Source: JAOUEA01 sp040511595 (GTDB lineage: Bacteria > Actinomycetota > UBA4738 > HRBIN12). Taken from it: DNA of 17,244 nucleotides. The stretch's first letter is position 1, and each line of letters opens with the position of its first letter. The stretch lies in the NCBI GenBank assembly GCA_040511595.1, contig JBEVGU010000086.1, positions 1 through 17,244 of the forward strand. The letters are read 5' to 3'. The notes under the pieces were generated by a model that was not told the origin of the DNA, made no database searches, and worked only from the letters and a program-made list of their open reading frames with translations. Position numbers and translations under genes: made by a program. Positions 8,535 to 15,419 of the stretch are shown here, one piece after another.

Positions 8535-9614
8535 TCAGCGGAACGACGACACGATGCGGCCGCCGCCCAGCAGCTCGTCGCCTCGATACACCACCGCGCT
8601 CTGCCCCGGGGCGATCGCCCGCTGCGGCTCGTGGAAGGTAGCCCTGAACCCGTCGGACGTCGGATCGACCTCGGCCGGAACCTCGTCCCCCCGATAGCGG
8701 ACGCGCACGAGGGCCTCGAACGGCCCCTCGGCTCGAGCGGGTCCGGCCACCCACGAGACACGGTCGGCCACCAACCCCCCGCGAGACAGGAGCTCCTCGG
8801 CCCCCACCGTCACCTTGTTCGACCGGGCGTCGACGTCGATGACGTATGCCTTGCGCCCCAGTGCGACCCCGAGACCACGACGCTGCCCCACCGTGAACGC
8901 GAACGTGCCGTCGTGCTCGCCCACCACCCGGCCCTCGGCGTCGACGACCTCGCCTCCGGTCCGGACGAGCTCGGGAAGCGCCGATCGCACGAACCCCCCG
9001 GCATCACCGCTCGGCGCGAAGCAGAGCTCCTGTGAATCGGGTTTGGTCGCGACCGGCAGGCCGAACCGCACGGCGTGGGCACGAGTCTCGGCCTTCGGCA
9101 TCCCCCCGACCGGGAACAACGATCGCGCCAACTGGGACTGCCCGAGCATGTGCAGCATGTACGACTGGTCCTTCGCCTCATCGGCGCCTCGCATCAGGTG
9201 CCATCGGCCGCCGGCGTCGCGCCGCGACCTCACGTAATGACCGGTCGCGACGGCGTCGATGCCCAGCTCGTCCGCCCGCCGCAGGAACGCGCCGAACTTG
9301 ATCTCTCCGTTGCACCGCGCGCACGGGTTCGGGGTGCGACCGGCCGTGTGCTCGCTCGTGAAATCGCCGATCACCTGCTCGTCGAACTCCCGCGACATCT
9401 CCGCGATCTCGAACGGGAATCCGCCGATCCGGGCCACCGCCTCGGCGTCGGCCCTCGCGGCGGGTCCGCAGCACCCGTGCTCGACGCCGTCGAGATGCAC
9501 GAGACGCATGTGGGAACCGACCACGTCGTAGCCCTGTTCGGCGAGCAGGCACGCGGCGACCGACGAGTCGACCCCGCCCGACATCGCGACCAGCACCGTT
9601 CCCTTCGACGCCAT
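8535..9614 (-). CDS. mnmA: tRNA-specific 2-thiouridylase MnmA
   Basis: MnmA thiolates U34 of Lys, Glu and Gln tRNAs in an ATP-dependent reaction, giving the 2-thio part of the wobble modification. The 359-residue length is typical. The PP-loop is VAMSGGVDSSVAACLL (9-24). The nucleophilic cysteine is C101 in NPCARCNGEIKF (E. coli C102) and the persulfide-forming cysteine is C198 in SQELCFAPSGD (E. coli C199). TGHYVRSR and AKDQSYMLHML are tRNA-contact and active-site segments, and FTVGQRRGLGVALG opens the central domain. The C-terminal beta-barrel ends VVYRGDELLGGGRIVSSF. The ATG at 9612-9614 is preceded by TAGCCT at 6 bases and no Shine-Dalgarno, so the mRNA is probably leaderless. It is divergent from pabBC across 41 bases and heads a run of same-strand genes. 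Confidence 0.97.
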   Translation of the reverse strand: MASKGTVLVAMSGGVDSSVAACLLAEQGYDVVGSHMRLVHLDGVEHGCCGPAARADAEAVARIGGFPFEIAEMSREFDEQVIGDFTSEHTAGRTPNPCARCNGEIKFGAFLRRADELGIDAVATGHYVRSRRDAGGRWHLMRGADEAKDQSYMLHMLGQSQLARSLFPVGGMPKAETRAHAVRFGLPVATKPDSQELCFAPSGDAGGFVRSALPELVRTGGEVVDAEGRVVGEHDGTFAFTVGQRRGLGVALGRKAYVIDVDARSNKVTVGAEELLSRGGLVADRVSWVAGPARAEGPFEALVRVRYRGDEVPAEVDPTSDGFRATFHEPQRAIAPGQSAVVYRGDELLGGGRIVSSFR

Positions 9615-9620
9615 CCGTCA

Positions 9621-9626
9621 AGGCTA
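9621..9626 (-). promoter_or_regulatory. -10 element of a leaderless-type promoter for mnmA
   Basis: On the minus strand TAGCCT, preceded by CGG, lies 6 bases before the mnmA ATG. The expected transcription start falls on the A of the start codon. Only 16 bases separate it from the opposing pabBC -10, so the two promoters overlap. Confidence 0.5.
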
Positions 9627-9642
9627 CCGTCGCCGTCACGCG

Positions 9643-9648
9643 TATCGT
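9643..9648 (+). promoter_or_regulatory. -10 element of a leaderless-type promoter for pabBC
   Basis: TATCGT fits TANNNT and lies 7 bases before the ATG at 9656. There is no Shine-Dalgarno sequence. It shares a 41-base divergent region with the mnmA promoter. Confidence 0.45.
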
Positions 9649-9655
9649 TCCGCCC

Positions 9656-11428
9656 ATGATCGAGGCTCGGTTCGACGACCTGACGGGGTCATCGGAGTCG
9701 TTCCGCCTCGTGGGTCCGGTGGGGGTGCTCGAGGCCACCCGCACCGACGAGGTCGCGGGGGTGATCGAGGCGGCGGAGGGAGCCGCCCGCCGCGGGCTCT
9801 GGGTGGCGGGATGCGTGTCCTACGAGGCGGCTCCGGGCCTCGACGGGGCGCTTCGCGTACGACGACGGCGGGACGACGACCCGTTCGCTCGTCTCCCGCT
9901 GGCATGGTTCGCCATGTTCGAGCACCGCGAGCGGACGATGCTCCCGGAGCCGCAGACCGACCCCCCCGACGCGCCCGAGGCGTCGTGGACGCCGTCCGTA
10001 GACCGGGCCTCATACGACGCCGCTATCGCCAGGATCCGGGAACATATCGCAGCCGGCGACACATACCAGGTGAACCACACGCTGCGACTCCGATCCCGTA
10101 TCGAGGGAGACGAGCGAGGGCTGTACCGCGACCTCTGCTACGCGCAGCGGGGGGCACACGCCGGCTATCTGAACACCGGGCGGTATCGCGTGCTCTCCGC
10201 TTCGCCGGAGCTCTTCTTCCGCATCGACGACGGCCGGGTCGTGGCCAAGCCGATGAAGGGCACGGCCCCTCGCGGGCGCTGGGCCGCCGAGGACGAGGCG
10301 ATCGCCGCGAGACTCCGCGGCTCGGTGAAGGACCGCGCCGAGAACGCGATGATCGTCGACCTGCTCCGCAACGACATGGGCAGGATCGCGCGAGCGGGAT
10401 CGGTCACCTGGAGCGACGTGTTCGACCTCGAGCGCTACGAGACCGTCTGGCAGCTCACGTCGACGGTCTCCGCCGATCTGGCGCCGGGCACCTCCCTGCT
10501 CGATGCGTTCCGGGCGCTCTTCCCGTCGGGCTCGGTCACGGGCGCCCCCAAGGTTCGCACGATGGAGATCATCGCCGCGCTCGAGGACTCCCCTCGGGGC
10601 GCGTACTGCGGGGCGGTCGGCTTCCTCGGACCGGCCGGGTCGGGAGCGCCGTCGGCCAGGTTCAACGTGCCCATCCGCACGGTGATGGTGGATGCCGAGA
10701 CGCGAACGGCGGAGTACGGCGTGGGAGGCGGCATCACCTGGGGATCGGTGGCGTCCACGGAGTACGAGGAGACGGTCGCCAAGTCCACCGTCCTCACGGC
10801 GCGCCGGCCCCGCTTCGAGCTCTTCGATACGCTCCGTCACGACCCGGGGCGAGGGTTCCGTCATCTCGACCGGCATCTCGCTCGCCTCTCGGGATCGGCG
10901 GCGTACTTCGGCTTCACCTTCGACGAGCGGACGGTCCTCGAGGCGCTGCAGGCCGAGGCGGCGAGGTTCCCGGACCGGGCCGCGCGGGTTCGAGTCGCGG
11001 TCGACCGGGCCGGACGCATCGACGTGGGCGGCTCCCCTCTGGTTCCCTCGACCGAGCCGGTGCGCGTGGCCGTGGATCGGGACCACCCTGTCGACCCTGC
11101 CGACGCGATGCTCTTCCACAAGACGACCCTCCGTGCCCTCTACGAGCAGGCCAGGGCGCGCCACCCGGATGCCGACGACGTGCTGCTCGTGAACGACCGG
11201 GGGGAGATCACCGAATCGACGATCGCCAATGTCGCGGCCCTCCTCGAGGGCTCATGGGTCACGCCGCCCCTCGATGCCGGTCTCCTCCCGGGCGTGGGCA
11301 GAGAGGTCGCCCTCGAGGAAGGCTGGCTGCGGGAGCGGACGATCAGGGCGGACGACCTCGCCCGAGCGAAGGCGCTCGAGCTAGTGAGCGACGTGCGTGG
11401 CCGGCGGGCCGCTCGCCTGGCCGATTGA
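9656..11428 (+). CDS. pabBC: PabB-PabC fusion: aminodeoxychorismate synthase/lyase
   Basis: The 590-residue protein joins two steps of p-aminobenzoate (folate precursor) synthesis. Residues 1 to about 380 form the chorismate-utilising PabB domain: AGDTYQVNHTLRL (133-145), SPELFFRI, the catalytic lysine K201 in KPMKGTAPRG (as in E. coli PabB K274), RAENAMIVDLLRNDMGRIA and FPSGSVTGAPK (289-299). From about 387 a class IV PLP-dependent fold follows (FELFDTLR), with the likely PLP lysine K489 in LFHKTTLRALYEQA and the ITESTIANVAALL and PLDAGLLPGVGR motifs of aminodeoxychorismate lyase. The N-terminal part is short compared with free-standing PabB, as in other PabB-PabC fusions. The glutaminase subunit PabA is not in the window. 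The leaderless-type -10 just upstream supports the ATG at 9656. Confidence 0.95.
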   Translation: MIEARFDDLTGSSESFRLVGPVGVLEATRTDEVAGVIEAAEGAARRGLWVAGCVSYEAAPGLDGALRVRRRRDDDPFARLPLAWFAMFEHRERTMLPEPQTDPPDAPEASWTPSVDRASYDAAIARIREHIAAGDTYQVNHTLRLRSRIEGDERGLYRDLCYAQRGAHAGYLNTGRYRVLSASPELFFRIDDGRVVAKPMKGTAPRGRWAAEDEAIAARLRGSVKDRAENAMIVDLLRNDMGRIARAGSVTWSDVFDLERYETVWQLTSTVSADLAPGTSLLDAFRALFPSGSVTGAPKVRTMEIIAALEDSPRGAYCGAVGFLGPAGSGAPSARFNVPIRTVMVDAETRTAEYGVGGGITWGSVASTEYEETVAKSTVLTARRPRFELFDTLRHDPGRGFRHLDRHLARLSGSAAYFGFTFDERTVLEALQAEAARFPDRAARVRVAVDRAGRIDVGGSPLVPSTEPVRVAVDRDHPVDPADAMLFHKTTLRALYEQARARHPDADDVLLVNDRGEITESTIANVAALLEGSWVTPPLDAGLLPGVGREVALEEGWLRERTIRADDLARAKALELVSDVRGRRAARLAD

Positions 11429-11447
11429 GGACCCCGTCCGACCGGGC

Positions 11448-11627
11448 CTACTCGGGGTCGACCGGCTCCCGATCGCCCGGGAACTGGTAGGGCCGCAGCG
11501 TGGGCTCGTCCAACGGACAAGCGCACAAGGGGCACCGGGGCGGCTCCTCGTAGACGAGCACCGTTCGCTCGCAGTACGGGCACTCGCCCTCGCGCATCGC
11601 GGGAGGCTCTGCGGTCTCGTTCGTCAT
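11448..11627 (-). CDS. Small zinc-ribbon-like protein, 59 aa
   Basis: A 59-residue frame runs from an ATG (complement of 11625-11627) to a TAG (complement of 11448-11450). It contains CPYC (C16, C19) and, 12 residues later, CPLCAC (C32, C35, C37), a treble-clef or zinc-ribbon-like four-cysteine arrangement with one extra cysteine. An acidic N-terminus (MTNETAEPPAMREGE) and a Pro-rich C-terminus (PYQFPGDREPVDPE) flank it. The paired CPxC motifs argue strongly against a chance frame. Upstream codons in frame reach a stop without another good start. It ends 19 bases from the convergent pabBC stop. Zn binding is inferred, and no partner or family name can be given. No clear promoter or Shine-Dalgarno was found; a GGGAGGG lies about 27 bases upstream. 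Confidence 0.75.
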   Translation of the reverse strand: MTNETAEPPAMREGECPYCERTVLVYEEPPRCPLCACPLDEPTLRPYQFPGDREPVDPE

Positions 11628-11810
11628 GGTCGGTCGCGCTCGGGGGGAGCGGTCCCTCCCAGCATCGGCACCGCCTCTGTCTACCTTGAATCAGGGAGGT
11701 CGCGGCGCCTGAACCCTTGCTGTGCAGTCGGAACCACAATCCGGAACGGCCAACAGCGACGTACCTCGCACCGGGGACGCTCACTCGGTTGGCCGAGGTC
11801 GCGCATGGAA
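11628..11810. other. Spacer upstream of the zinc-ribbon gene
   Basis: I see no gene here on either strand. It holds a small inverted repeat, CTCGG-TTGG-CCGAG (11784-11797), and an 8-base pair of arms (11747-11754 with 11788-11795). A tRNA-like reading was tried and failed. The promoter of the 59-residue gene should be in this stretch; TAGACA on the minus strand (complement of 11678-11683) is the nearest -10-like hexamer but does not fit TANNNT. Confidence 0.4.
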
Positions 11811-11835
11811 CGAGGCCCTCCGGGGGAGGGCCTCG
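11811..11835 (-). terminator. Strong 11-bp hairpin after the 96-aa gene
   Basis: CGAGGCCCTCC and GGAGGGCCTCG are perfect complements around a 3-base loop. The hairpin begins 25 bases after the stop of the 96-residue gene (minus strand). There is no T-run beyond it, so it would be a U-less actinobacterial-type terminator or an mRNA-stabilising stem. It probably separates this gene from the zinc-ribbon gene. Confidence 0.5.
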
Positions 11836-11860
11836 AGGGGGGATCCGGCTCGGAGTCCAC

Positions 11861-12151
11861 TCAGGCGGCGGTGCGACTCCGTCGCTTGCCGCGGGGTACG
11901 TAGCTGTGGACCGGCTCGTGCTGCCAACAGTACTGCCACTTGTTGTAGCGCGAGAGCTTGGTGCCGCACGAGGGCTCGGCACACACGCGATCGCCCTCGT
12001 ACTGCTTGTTCGGCCGCGGGAGCGGCCGGACCGATGCGCCCCGGTACCTCTCCTCTGCCACGTCGCTCACATCCTTTCGACGGGACCGGCGGTCGCTCTG
12101 GTGCCGGTCGCGCTTTGCACGTTCTTCGAACAGCATGCGCCTCCGGTTCAT
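11861..12151 (-). CDS. Small basic protein with a putative Cys3-His metal site, 96 aa
   Basis: The 96-residue protein has a very basic, charged N-terminal half (MNRRRMLFEERAKRDRHQ, then DRRSRRKDVSDVAEERYRG), probably a long helix or disordered. A C-terminal motif follows: C57-AEPS-C62-GTKLSRYNKWQY-C75-WQ-H78. This C-x4-C-x12-C-x2-H pattern resembles a recurring small actinobacterial zinc-knuckle (C...C-x-T-x-LS-x-YN...C-x2-H), as far as I recall. The tail is basic (PRGKRRSRTAA), and the charge suggests nucleic-acid contact, which is inference. The first ATG (12151) has only AGGA directly against it. A second ATG five codons later has GGAGG 3 bases upstream, so either may be used. It follows echA by 56 bases. 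Confidence 0.72.
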   Translation of the reverse strand: MNRRRMLFEERAKRDRHQSDRRSRRKDVSDVAEERYRGASVRPLPRPNKQYEGDRVCAEPSCGTKLSRYNKWQYCWQHEPVHSYVPRGKRRSRTAA

Positions 12152-12207
12152 TCCTGAGGGTTCCGGCTCCTTGCCGGGGGGCTACACGTGCTTCGGAGGC
12201 AGGCGGA

Positions 12208-12981
12208 TCAGCCCGAGCCGAACCGGGGGTTGCGCTTCTCGAGGAAAGCCCGCATCCCCTCGCGCTGGTCGGCAGTGCCGAACAGCGCGAGGAAGAGCTC
12301 GCGTTCCCTCTCGGCCCCCGCCGGACCGGTTGTCTCCATCGCGGCACGGATCGCCGCCTTCGCCGCAGCCAGTGCCCGCCGTGGCCCGTTCGCGAACGAG
12401 CGAGCGGTCTCTACCGCCGTCGGCCGGACATCGGCCGCCGCCATCATGCGGTCGGCGATGCCGATCGAGATCGCCTCTTCGGCGTGCACGAAACGACCGG
12501 AGAAGACGAGGTCGCGGGTTCGAGCCGGTCCGATCAACGCCGTAAGCCGTCGCGTGCCTCCGGCGCCGGGGATCACACCGATCGTGATCTCAGGCTGCCC
12601 CAGGGTGGAGTTCTCCGCGATGTACCGCAGGTCGGCGCCGAGGGCGAGCTCGAGGCCGCCGCCGAGCGCGTACCCGTTGACGGCGGCGATCGCGATCTTC
12701 GGGCACTGCTCGAGCCGGTCACACGCTCCACCCAATGCCTCGACGCTCGGCCTCACACCGTCTGGTCCCCACTCGACCATGGCCTTGATGTCGGCGCCCG
12801 CGGCGAAGATGCGTTCCCCGCCCCAGACCACGACGGCGCCCACGTCGTCGCGGTCGGAGGCCTCCCCGATCGCCTCCTGCAGCTCCAGCCCCATCTGCAG
12901 GTCGATCGCGTTGGCCGGCGGGCGGTCCAGCCGCACCACACCGACGCCGTCGTCGACGTCGAGTCGGACGAGCTCCCCCAT
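12208..12981 (-). CDS. Enoyl-CoA hydratase/isomerase family protein
   Basis: This 257-residue crotonase-fold protein most likely hydrates trans-2-enoyl-CoA to 3-hydroxyacyl-CoA in fatty-acid or related acyl-CoA breakdown. The oxyanion-hole segments are FAAGADIKAM (59-68) and NGYALGGGLELALGADL (102-118). Both catalytic glutamates of true hydratases are kept: E111 in GGGLELAL and E131 in LGQPEITIGVIPGAGGTRRL. The C-terminus (FLEKRNPRF) is the usual family ending. Acyl chain preference cannot be read. The start is the ATG at 12979-12981. It follows the SDR gene by 13 bases, and a TAGCAT hexamer made partly from the SDR stop codon precedes it, so it could be both co-transcribed and separately started. 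Confidence 0.92.
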   Translation of the reverse strand: MGELVRLDVDDGVGVVRLDRPPANAIDLQMGLELQEAIGEASDRDDVGAVVVWGGERIFAAGADIKAMVEWGPDGVRPSVEALGGACDRLEQCPKIAIAAVNGYALGGGLELALGADLRYIAENSTLGQPEITIGVIPGAGGTRRLTALIGPARTRDLVFSGRFVHAEEAISIGIADRMMAAADVRPTAVETARSFANGPRRALAAAKAAIRAAMETTGPAGAERERELFLALFGTADQREGMRAFLEKRNPRFGSG

Positions 12982-12991
12982 CGTGGGCGCG

Positions 12992-12997
12992 ATGCTA
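12992..12997 (-). promoter_or_regulatory. Possible -10 element for echA overlapping the SDR stop codon
   Basis: TAGCAT on the minus strand lies 10 bases before the enoyl-CoA hydratase ATG. Its TAG is also the SDR stop codon. The match CGGTAGCATCG equals that before the SDR gene itself. Because a stop codon supplies half of the hexamer, chance is a real alternative. Confidence 0.35.
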
Positions 12998-13882
12998 CCG
13001 GGCGGCGCCGCTCGTGGCCGCCGAGGCCAGGGCGCCGCGCATCGCTTCGGCGAGCGGAGTGCGCGTGAGGCCGAGATCAGCGGCCACGTCGCGAGCGTCG
13101 CCGCGGGCGGAAGCCGTCAGCGCCGAGACGACGAGCGAGGATACGTCGCGCTCGAGCAGGTGCGAGAGCCGTGCACGGGCCCCCTCACCCTCGAGGTGCT
13201 CGGGCCGCGCGTCAGCCCCGGCGAGCAGGGCGAGCACCCCGTCCGCCGTCGTGACGTCCGGACCCTCCAGCGCCCAGGTGCCGGCGACCTCGCCCGCGAG
13301 ATCGTCCATCGCGGCGAGCACGACCGCGAGGTCGGCCACCGCGACCGGGGCAGATGAGCGGTCGCCCTCACCCCACACCACCGGCGGGGTATCGAGGGCG
13401 CCGGCGACGGTGGCCGCGAACCAGAGCGAACCCGTGCCGACCACGGGCGCGCTCCTGATCACCGCGTGCTGGAGCCCCGACGTCGTGACCGCCTCCTCGG
13501 CCATGCCCTTCGCGCGCAGGAAGGGGTCGGCCGCCTCGGGCGAGGCGCCCGGCACCGAGACGAGGACGAACCGGCGGACCCCGGCCTCACGCGCGGCTTG
13601 CAACGCCCGGATCACCGACCCGTGGTTCGCCTCCCACATGGCGTCCTCCTCCGCGTGGTCGGGGCCTCCCACGAGGTGGACGAGCGTGAACACGCCGCCG
13701 AGCACCTCGGCGAGCGCGTCGGCATCGTCGAGCCGCCCCACCGTGACCTTGGCTCCGAGGGCGCGGAGGGCCTCCGCCTCCTCGGGACGCCGGATCGCAG
13801 CGCGTACCTCGTCCTTGCGGCGTAGCAGAGGAACGAGGGCGTGCCCGATCGGCCCCGAAGCCCCCGTGACCATGACCGTCAT
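12995..13882 (-). CDS. NAD(P)-binding atypical SDR / NmrA-like protein
   Basis: The 295-residue protein begins with a Rossmann dinucleotide-binding motif, VTGASGPIGHALVPLL (5-20), followed by AAIRRPEEAEALRALGAKVTVGRLDDADAL, a form typical of atypical short-chain dehydrogenases of the NmrA/SDR_a5 kind. VHLVGGPDH and RRFVLVSVPGA lie where the third and fifth beta strands are expected. The classical YxxxK catalytic pair is not evident, so it may be a redox-sensing or non-canonical reductase. The substrate is unknown. The ATG at 13880-13882 is supported by TAGCAT 7 bases upstream. It is divergent from the phosphotransferase gene (53 bases apart) and is followed by echA after 13 bases, suggesting a two-gene unit. 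Confidence 0.82.
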   Translation of the reverse strand: MTVMVTGASGPIGHALVPLLRRKDEVRAAIRRPEEAEALRALGAKVTVGRLDDADALAEVLGGVFTLVHLVGGPDHAEEDAMWEANHGSVIRALQAAREAGVRRFVLVSVPGASPEAADPFLRAKGMAEEAVTTSGLQHAVIRSAPVVGTGSLWFAATVAGALDTPPVVWGEGDRSSAPVAVADLAVVLAAMDDLAGEVAGTWALEGPDVTTADGVLALLAGADARPEHLEGEGARARLSHLLERDVSSLVVSALTASARGDARDVAADLGLTRTPLAEAMRGALASAATSGAAR

Positions 13883-13889
13883 GGCGACG

Positions 13890-13895
13890 ATGCTA
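13890..13895 (-). promoter_or_regulatory. -10 element of a leaderless-type promoter for the SDR gene
   Basis: TAGCAT on the minus strand, in the context CCGGTAGCATCG, lies 7 bases before the SDR ATG. There is no Shine-Dalgarno sequence. It faces the opposing phosphotransferase promoter 28 bases away. Confidence 0.55.
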
Positions 13896-13923
13896 CCGGT
13901 CGTTCAGCGGTCCGATCCCCCGG

Positions 13924-13929
13924 TAGTCT
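13924..13929 (+). promoter_or_regulatory. -10 element of a leaderless-type promoter for the phosphotransferase gene
   Basis: TAGTCT, in the context CCGGTAGTCTCG, lies 6 bases before the ATG at 13936, with no Shine-Dalgarno between. It mirrors the SDR promoter on the other strand. Confidence 0.55.
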
Positions 13930-13935
13930 CGCCCG

Positions 13936-14835
13936 ATGCATCGTCCCGAAGCGAGCGATGTCGCGAGGGCGGCCCGAGCCCTCGGCGCCGAGCCCGTCGC
14001 GTGGCGGCCGGTGACGCGTGGGGGTCAGACGGCTGCCTCGCGATGGGTGGTCACGATGCCTGACGGCACGACCCGCTTCGTGAAGATCGGCTCCACCGAC
14101 GACACCGCCTCGTGGATCCGGGATGAACACCCCTTCTACGCGCTTGCCGGCCCCCGTCCCTACCTGCCGGTGCTCCTGGGGTGGTACGACGACGGCGAGC
14201 GTCCCGTGTTGGTGCTGGAGGATCTCTCTGGCGCGATGTGGCCTCCGCCGTGGTCATCCGAGCGAGTGGACGCGGTGCTGGCGGCCCTCCGAGAGGTCGC
14301 CGAGAGTGAGCCGCCGCCGGGCCTGCCGGATGCGCGCAACAGCCAGTTCGCGCTCGACGCGTGGCCCGAGATCGCGGCCGACCCAGAACCGTTCCTCGGG
14401 CTCGGCTTGTGCCCCGCGGCGTGGCTCGATCAGCATCTGCCGGTCCTTTCGGAGGCGGCCGCGACGGCGAACTTCGAGGGCGACGCGTTGCTGCATTTCG
14501 ACGTCCGCAGCGACAACCTCTGCTTCCGTGACGGCCGGGCAGTGTTGATCGACTGGAACTTCGCCTGCACGGGCGACCCCGTGTTCGACGTGGCAGCCTG
14601 GCTGCCGAGCTTGCACGCCGAGGGCGGACCGCCGCCGGAGCATGTGCTCCCGAGCGAGCCGCCGGTCGCCGCGATCGCCTCACTGGTGGCCGGCAACTTC
14701 GGCTGGCGAGGCGCACAGGCTTCGATCCCGGGGGCACCCCACGTGCGTCCACTACAACGGAAGCAGGCAGCCACAGCGCTTCCCTGGGCCGCGAGAGCGC
14801 TCGGCCTGCACCCGCCCGTTCCCCAGCGAACCTGA
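13936..14835 (+). CDS. Phosphotransferase, APH/choline-kinase-like family
   Basis: The 299-residue protein has a kinase-like fold. The N-lobe has the ATP-site lysine K50 in RFVKIG and a helix glutamate E64 in IRDEHPFYAL, and VLVLEDLSG (91-99) forms the hinge. The catalytic loop is LLHFDVRSDNLCF (H187, D189, N194), and the metal-binding aspartate is D206 in VLIDWNFACTGDP, followed by FDVAAWLPSL. All residues needed for phosphoryl transfer are present. The natural substrate is unknown; family members act on aminoglycosides, sugars, homoserine or choline, so a resistance role should not be assumed. It is divergent from the SDR gene. It ends at a hairpin that overlaps its stop codon, before the Fur-family gene. 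Confidence 0.85.
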   Translation: MHRPEASDVARAARALGAEPVAWRPVTRGGQTAASRWVVTMPDGTTRFVKIGSTDDTASWIRDEHPFYALAGPRPYLPVLLGWYDDGERPVLVLEDLSGAMWPPPWSSERVDAVLAALREVAESEPPPGLPDARNSQFALDAWPEIAADPEPFLGLGLCPAAWLDQHLPVLSEAAATANFEGDALLHFDVRSDNLCFRDGRAVLIDWNFACTGDPVFDVAAWLPSLHAEGGPPPEHVLPSEPPVAAIASLVAGNFGWRGAQASIPGAPHVRPLQRKQAATALPWAARALGLHPPVPQRT

Positions 14836-14850
14836 GCGACGGGCTCAGGT
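14830..14850 (+). terminator. Hairpin overlapping the phosphotransferase stop codon
   Basis: ACCTGAGC and GCTCAGGT form a perfect 8-bp stem around a 5-base loop, and the TGA stop (14833-14835) lies inside the left arm. No T-run follows. It could act as a U-less terminator between this gene and the Fur-family gene. A second weaker stem, TCGCGG-CGCT-CCGCGA, lies at 14868-14883. Confidence 0.4.
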
Positions 14851-14950
14851 CAGGGAGCCACCAGGGCTCGCGGCGCTCCGCGACGTCGAGGTACGGATGC
14901 CGACGTCGTCGGATCTCGGGCGTTCTGCACGCCTCGGCATCTGCAAACCC

Positions 14951-14968
14951 TCGTTGCACCTGCAACGA
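14951..14968. promoter_or_regulatory. Perfect palindrome: probable Fur-family operator
   Basis: TCGTTGCA-CC-TGCAACGA is an exact inverted repeat with 8-base arms. It is centred 26 bases before the start codon of the Fur-family gene and ends 5 bases before the -10, so it covers the expected -35 position. An extra TGCAA half-site lies at 14942-14946. Binding here would block the promoter, which suggests autoregulation. TTGC/GCAA half-sites recall boxes described for actinobacterial nickel-responsive Nur; that comparison is from memory. Confidence 0.7.
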
Positions 14969-14973
14969 ACTGC

Positions 14974-14979
14974 TAGCAT
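14974..14979 (+). promoter_or_regulatory. -10 element of a leaderless-type promoter for the Fur-family gene
   Basis: TAGCAT, followed by CG as at the SDR and echA genes, lies 6 bases before the ATG at 14986, with no Shine-Dalgarno. The palindrome at 14951-14968 sits directly upstream. Confidence 0.55.
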
Positions 14980-14985
14980 CGCCGC

Positions 14986-15419
14986 ATGGAGCGAACGGGC
15001 AGCGACTACACCGGCGTGATGGACCAGCTGCGGGGCCGGGGCCTGCGCATGACGCCGCAACGCCGCGCCATCGTGACCGAGGTGATGCGGACGAACGGGC
15101 ACATCGCTCCCAGCGTGATCGCGCGAAAGGTGCAGGGCGAGATGCCGGGCGTCAACGCCTCCACGGTCTACCGGACCCTCACCCTCCTCGAGGAGGTCGG
15201 TGTGCTCTCACACTCCCACCTCGAGACGGGCGCCGAGTACCACAAGACCGACGAGGCCGAGCACGTGCACCTCACGTGCGGGCGGTGCGGCGGGGACGAT
15301 CCGCTCTCGTTGGATGAGGCGCATGCCCTTCAGGACCTGATCCGGCGCCATCACGGGTTCGAGGCCGACCTCACGCACTTCGCGATCACGGGGCGTTGCG
15401 CCGATTGTCTCGCCGCCGA

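Noticed and set aside
7713..9035. 440-residue plus-strand open frame
   Set aside because: It is antisense to the UPF0280 gene and mnmA and has no motif.
9811..11490. 559-residue plus-strand open frame overlapping pabBC
   Set aside because: It is an Arg/Gly/Pro-rich frame inside pabBC, where the correct frame carries both enzyme domains.
11690..11800. tRNA-like stretch on the minus strand (GGTTC-containing)
   Set aside because: No cloverleaf with a 7-bp acceptor stem, anticodon arm and correct T-loop could be built.
13936..14835. Reading the intact phosphotransferase as an antibiotic resistance gene
   Set aside because: The kinase residues are present, but the APH fold covers many substrates, and no resistance-type or mobile context is seen.
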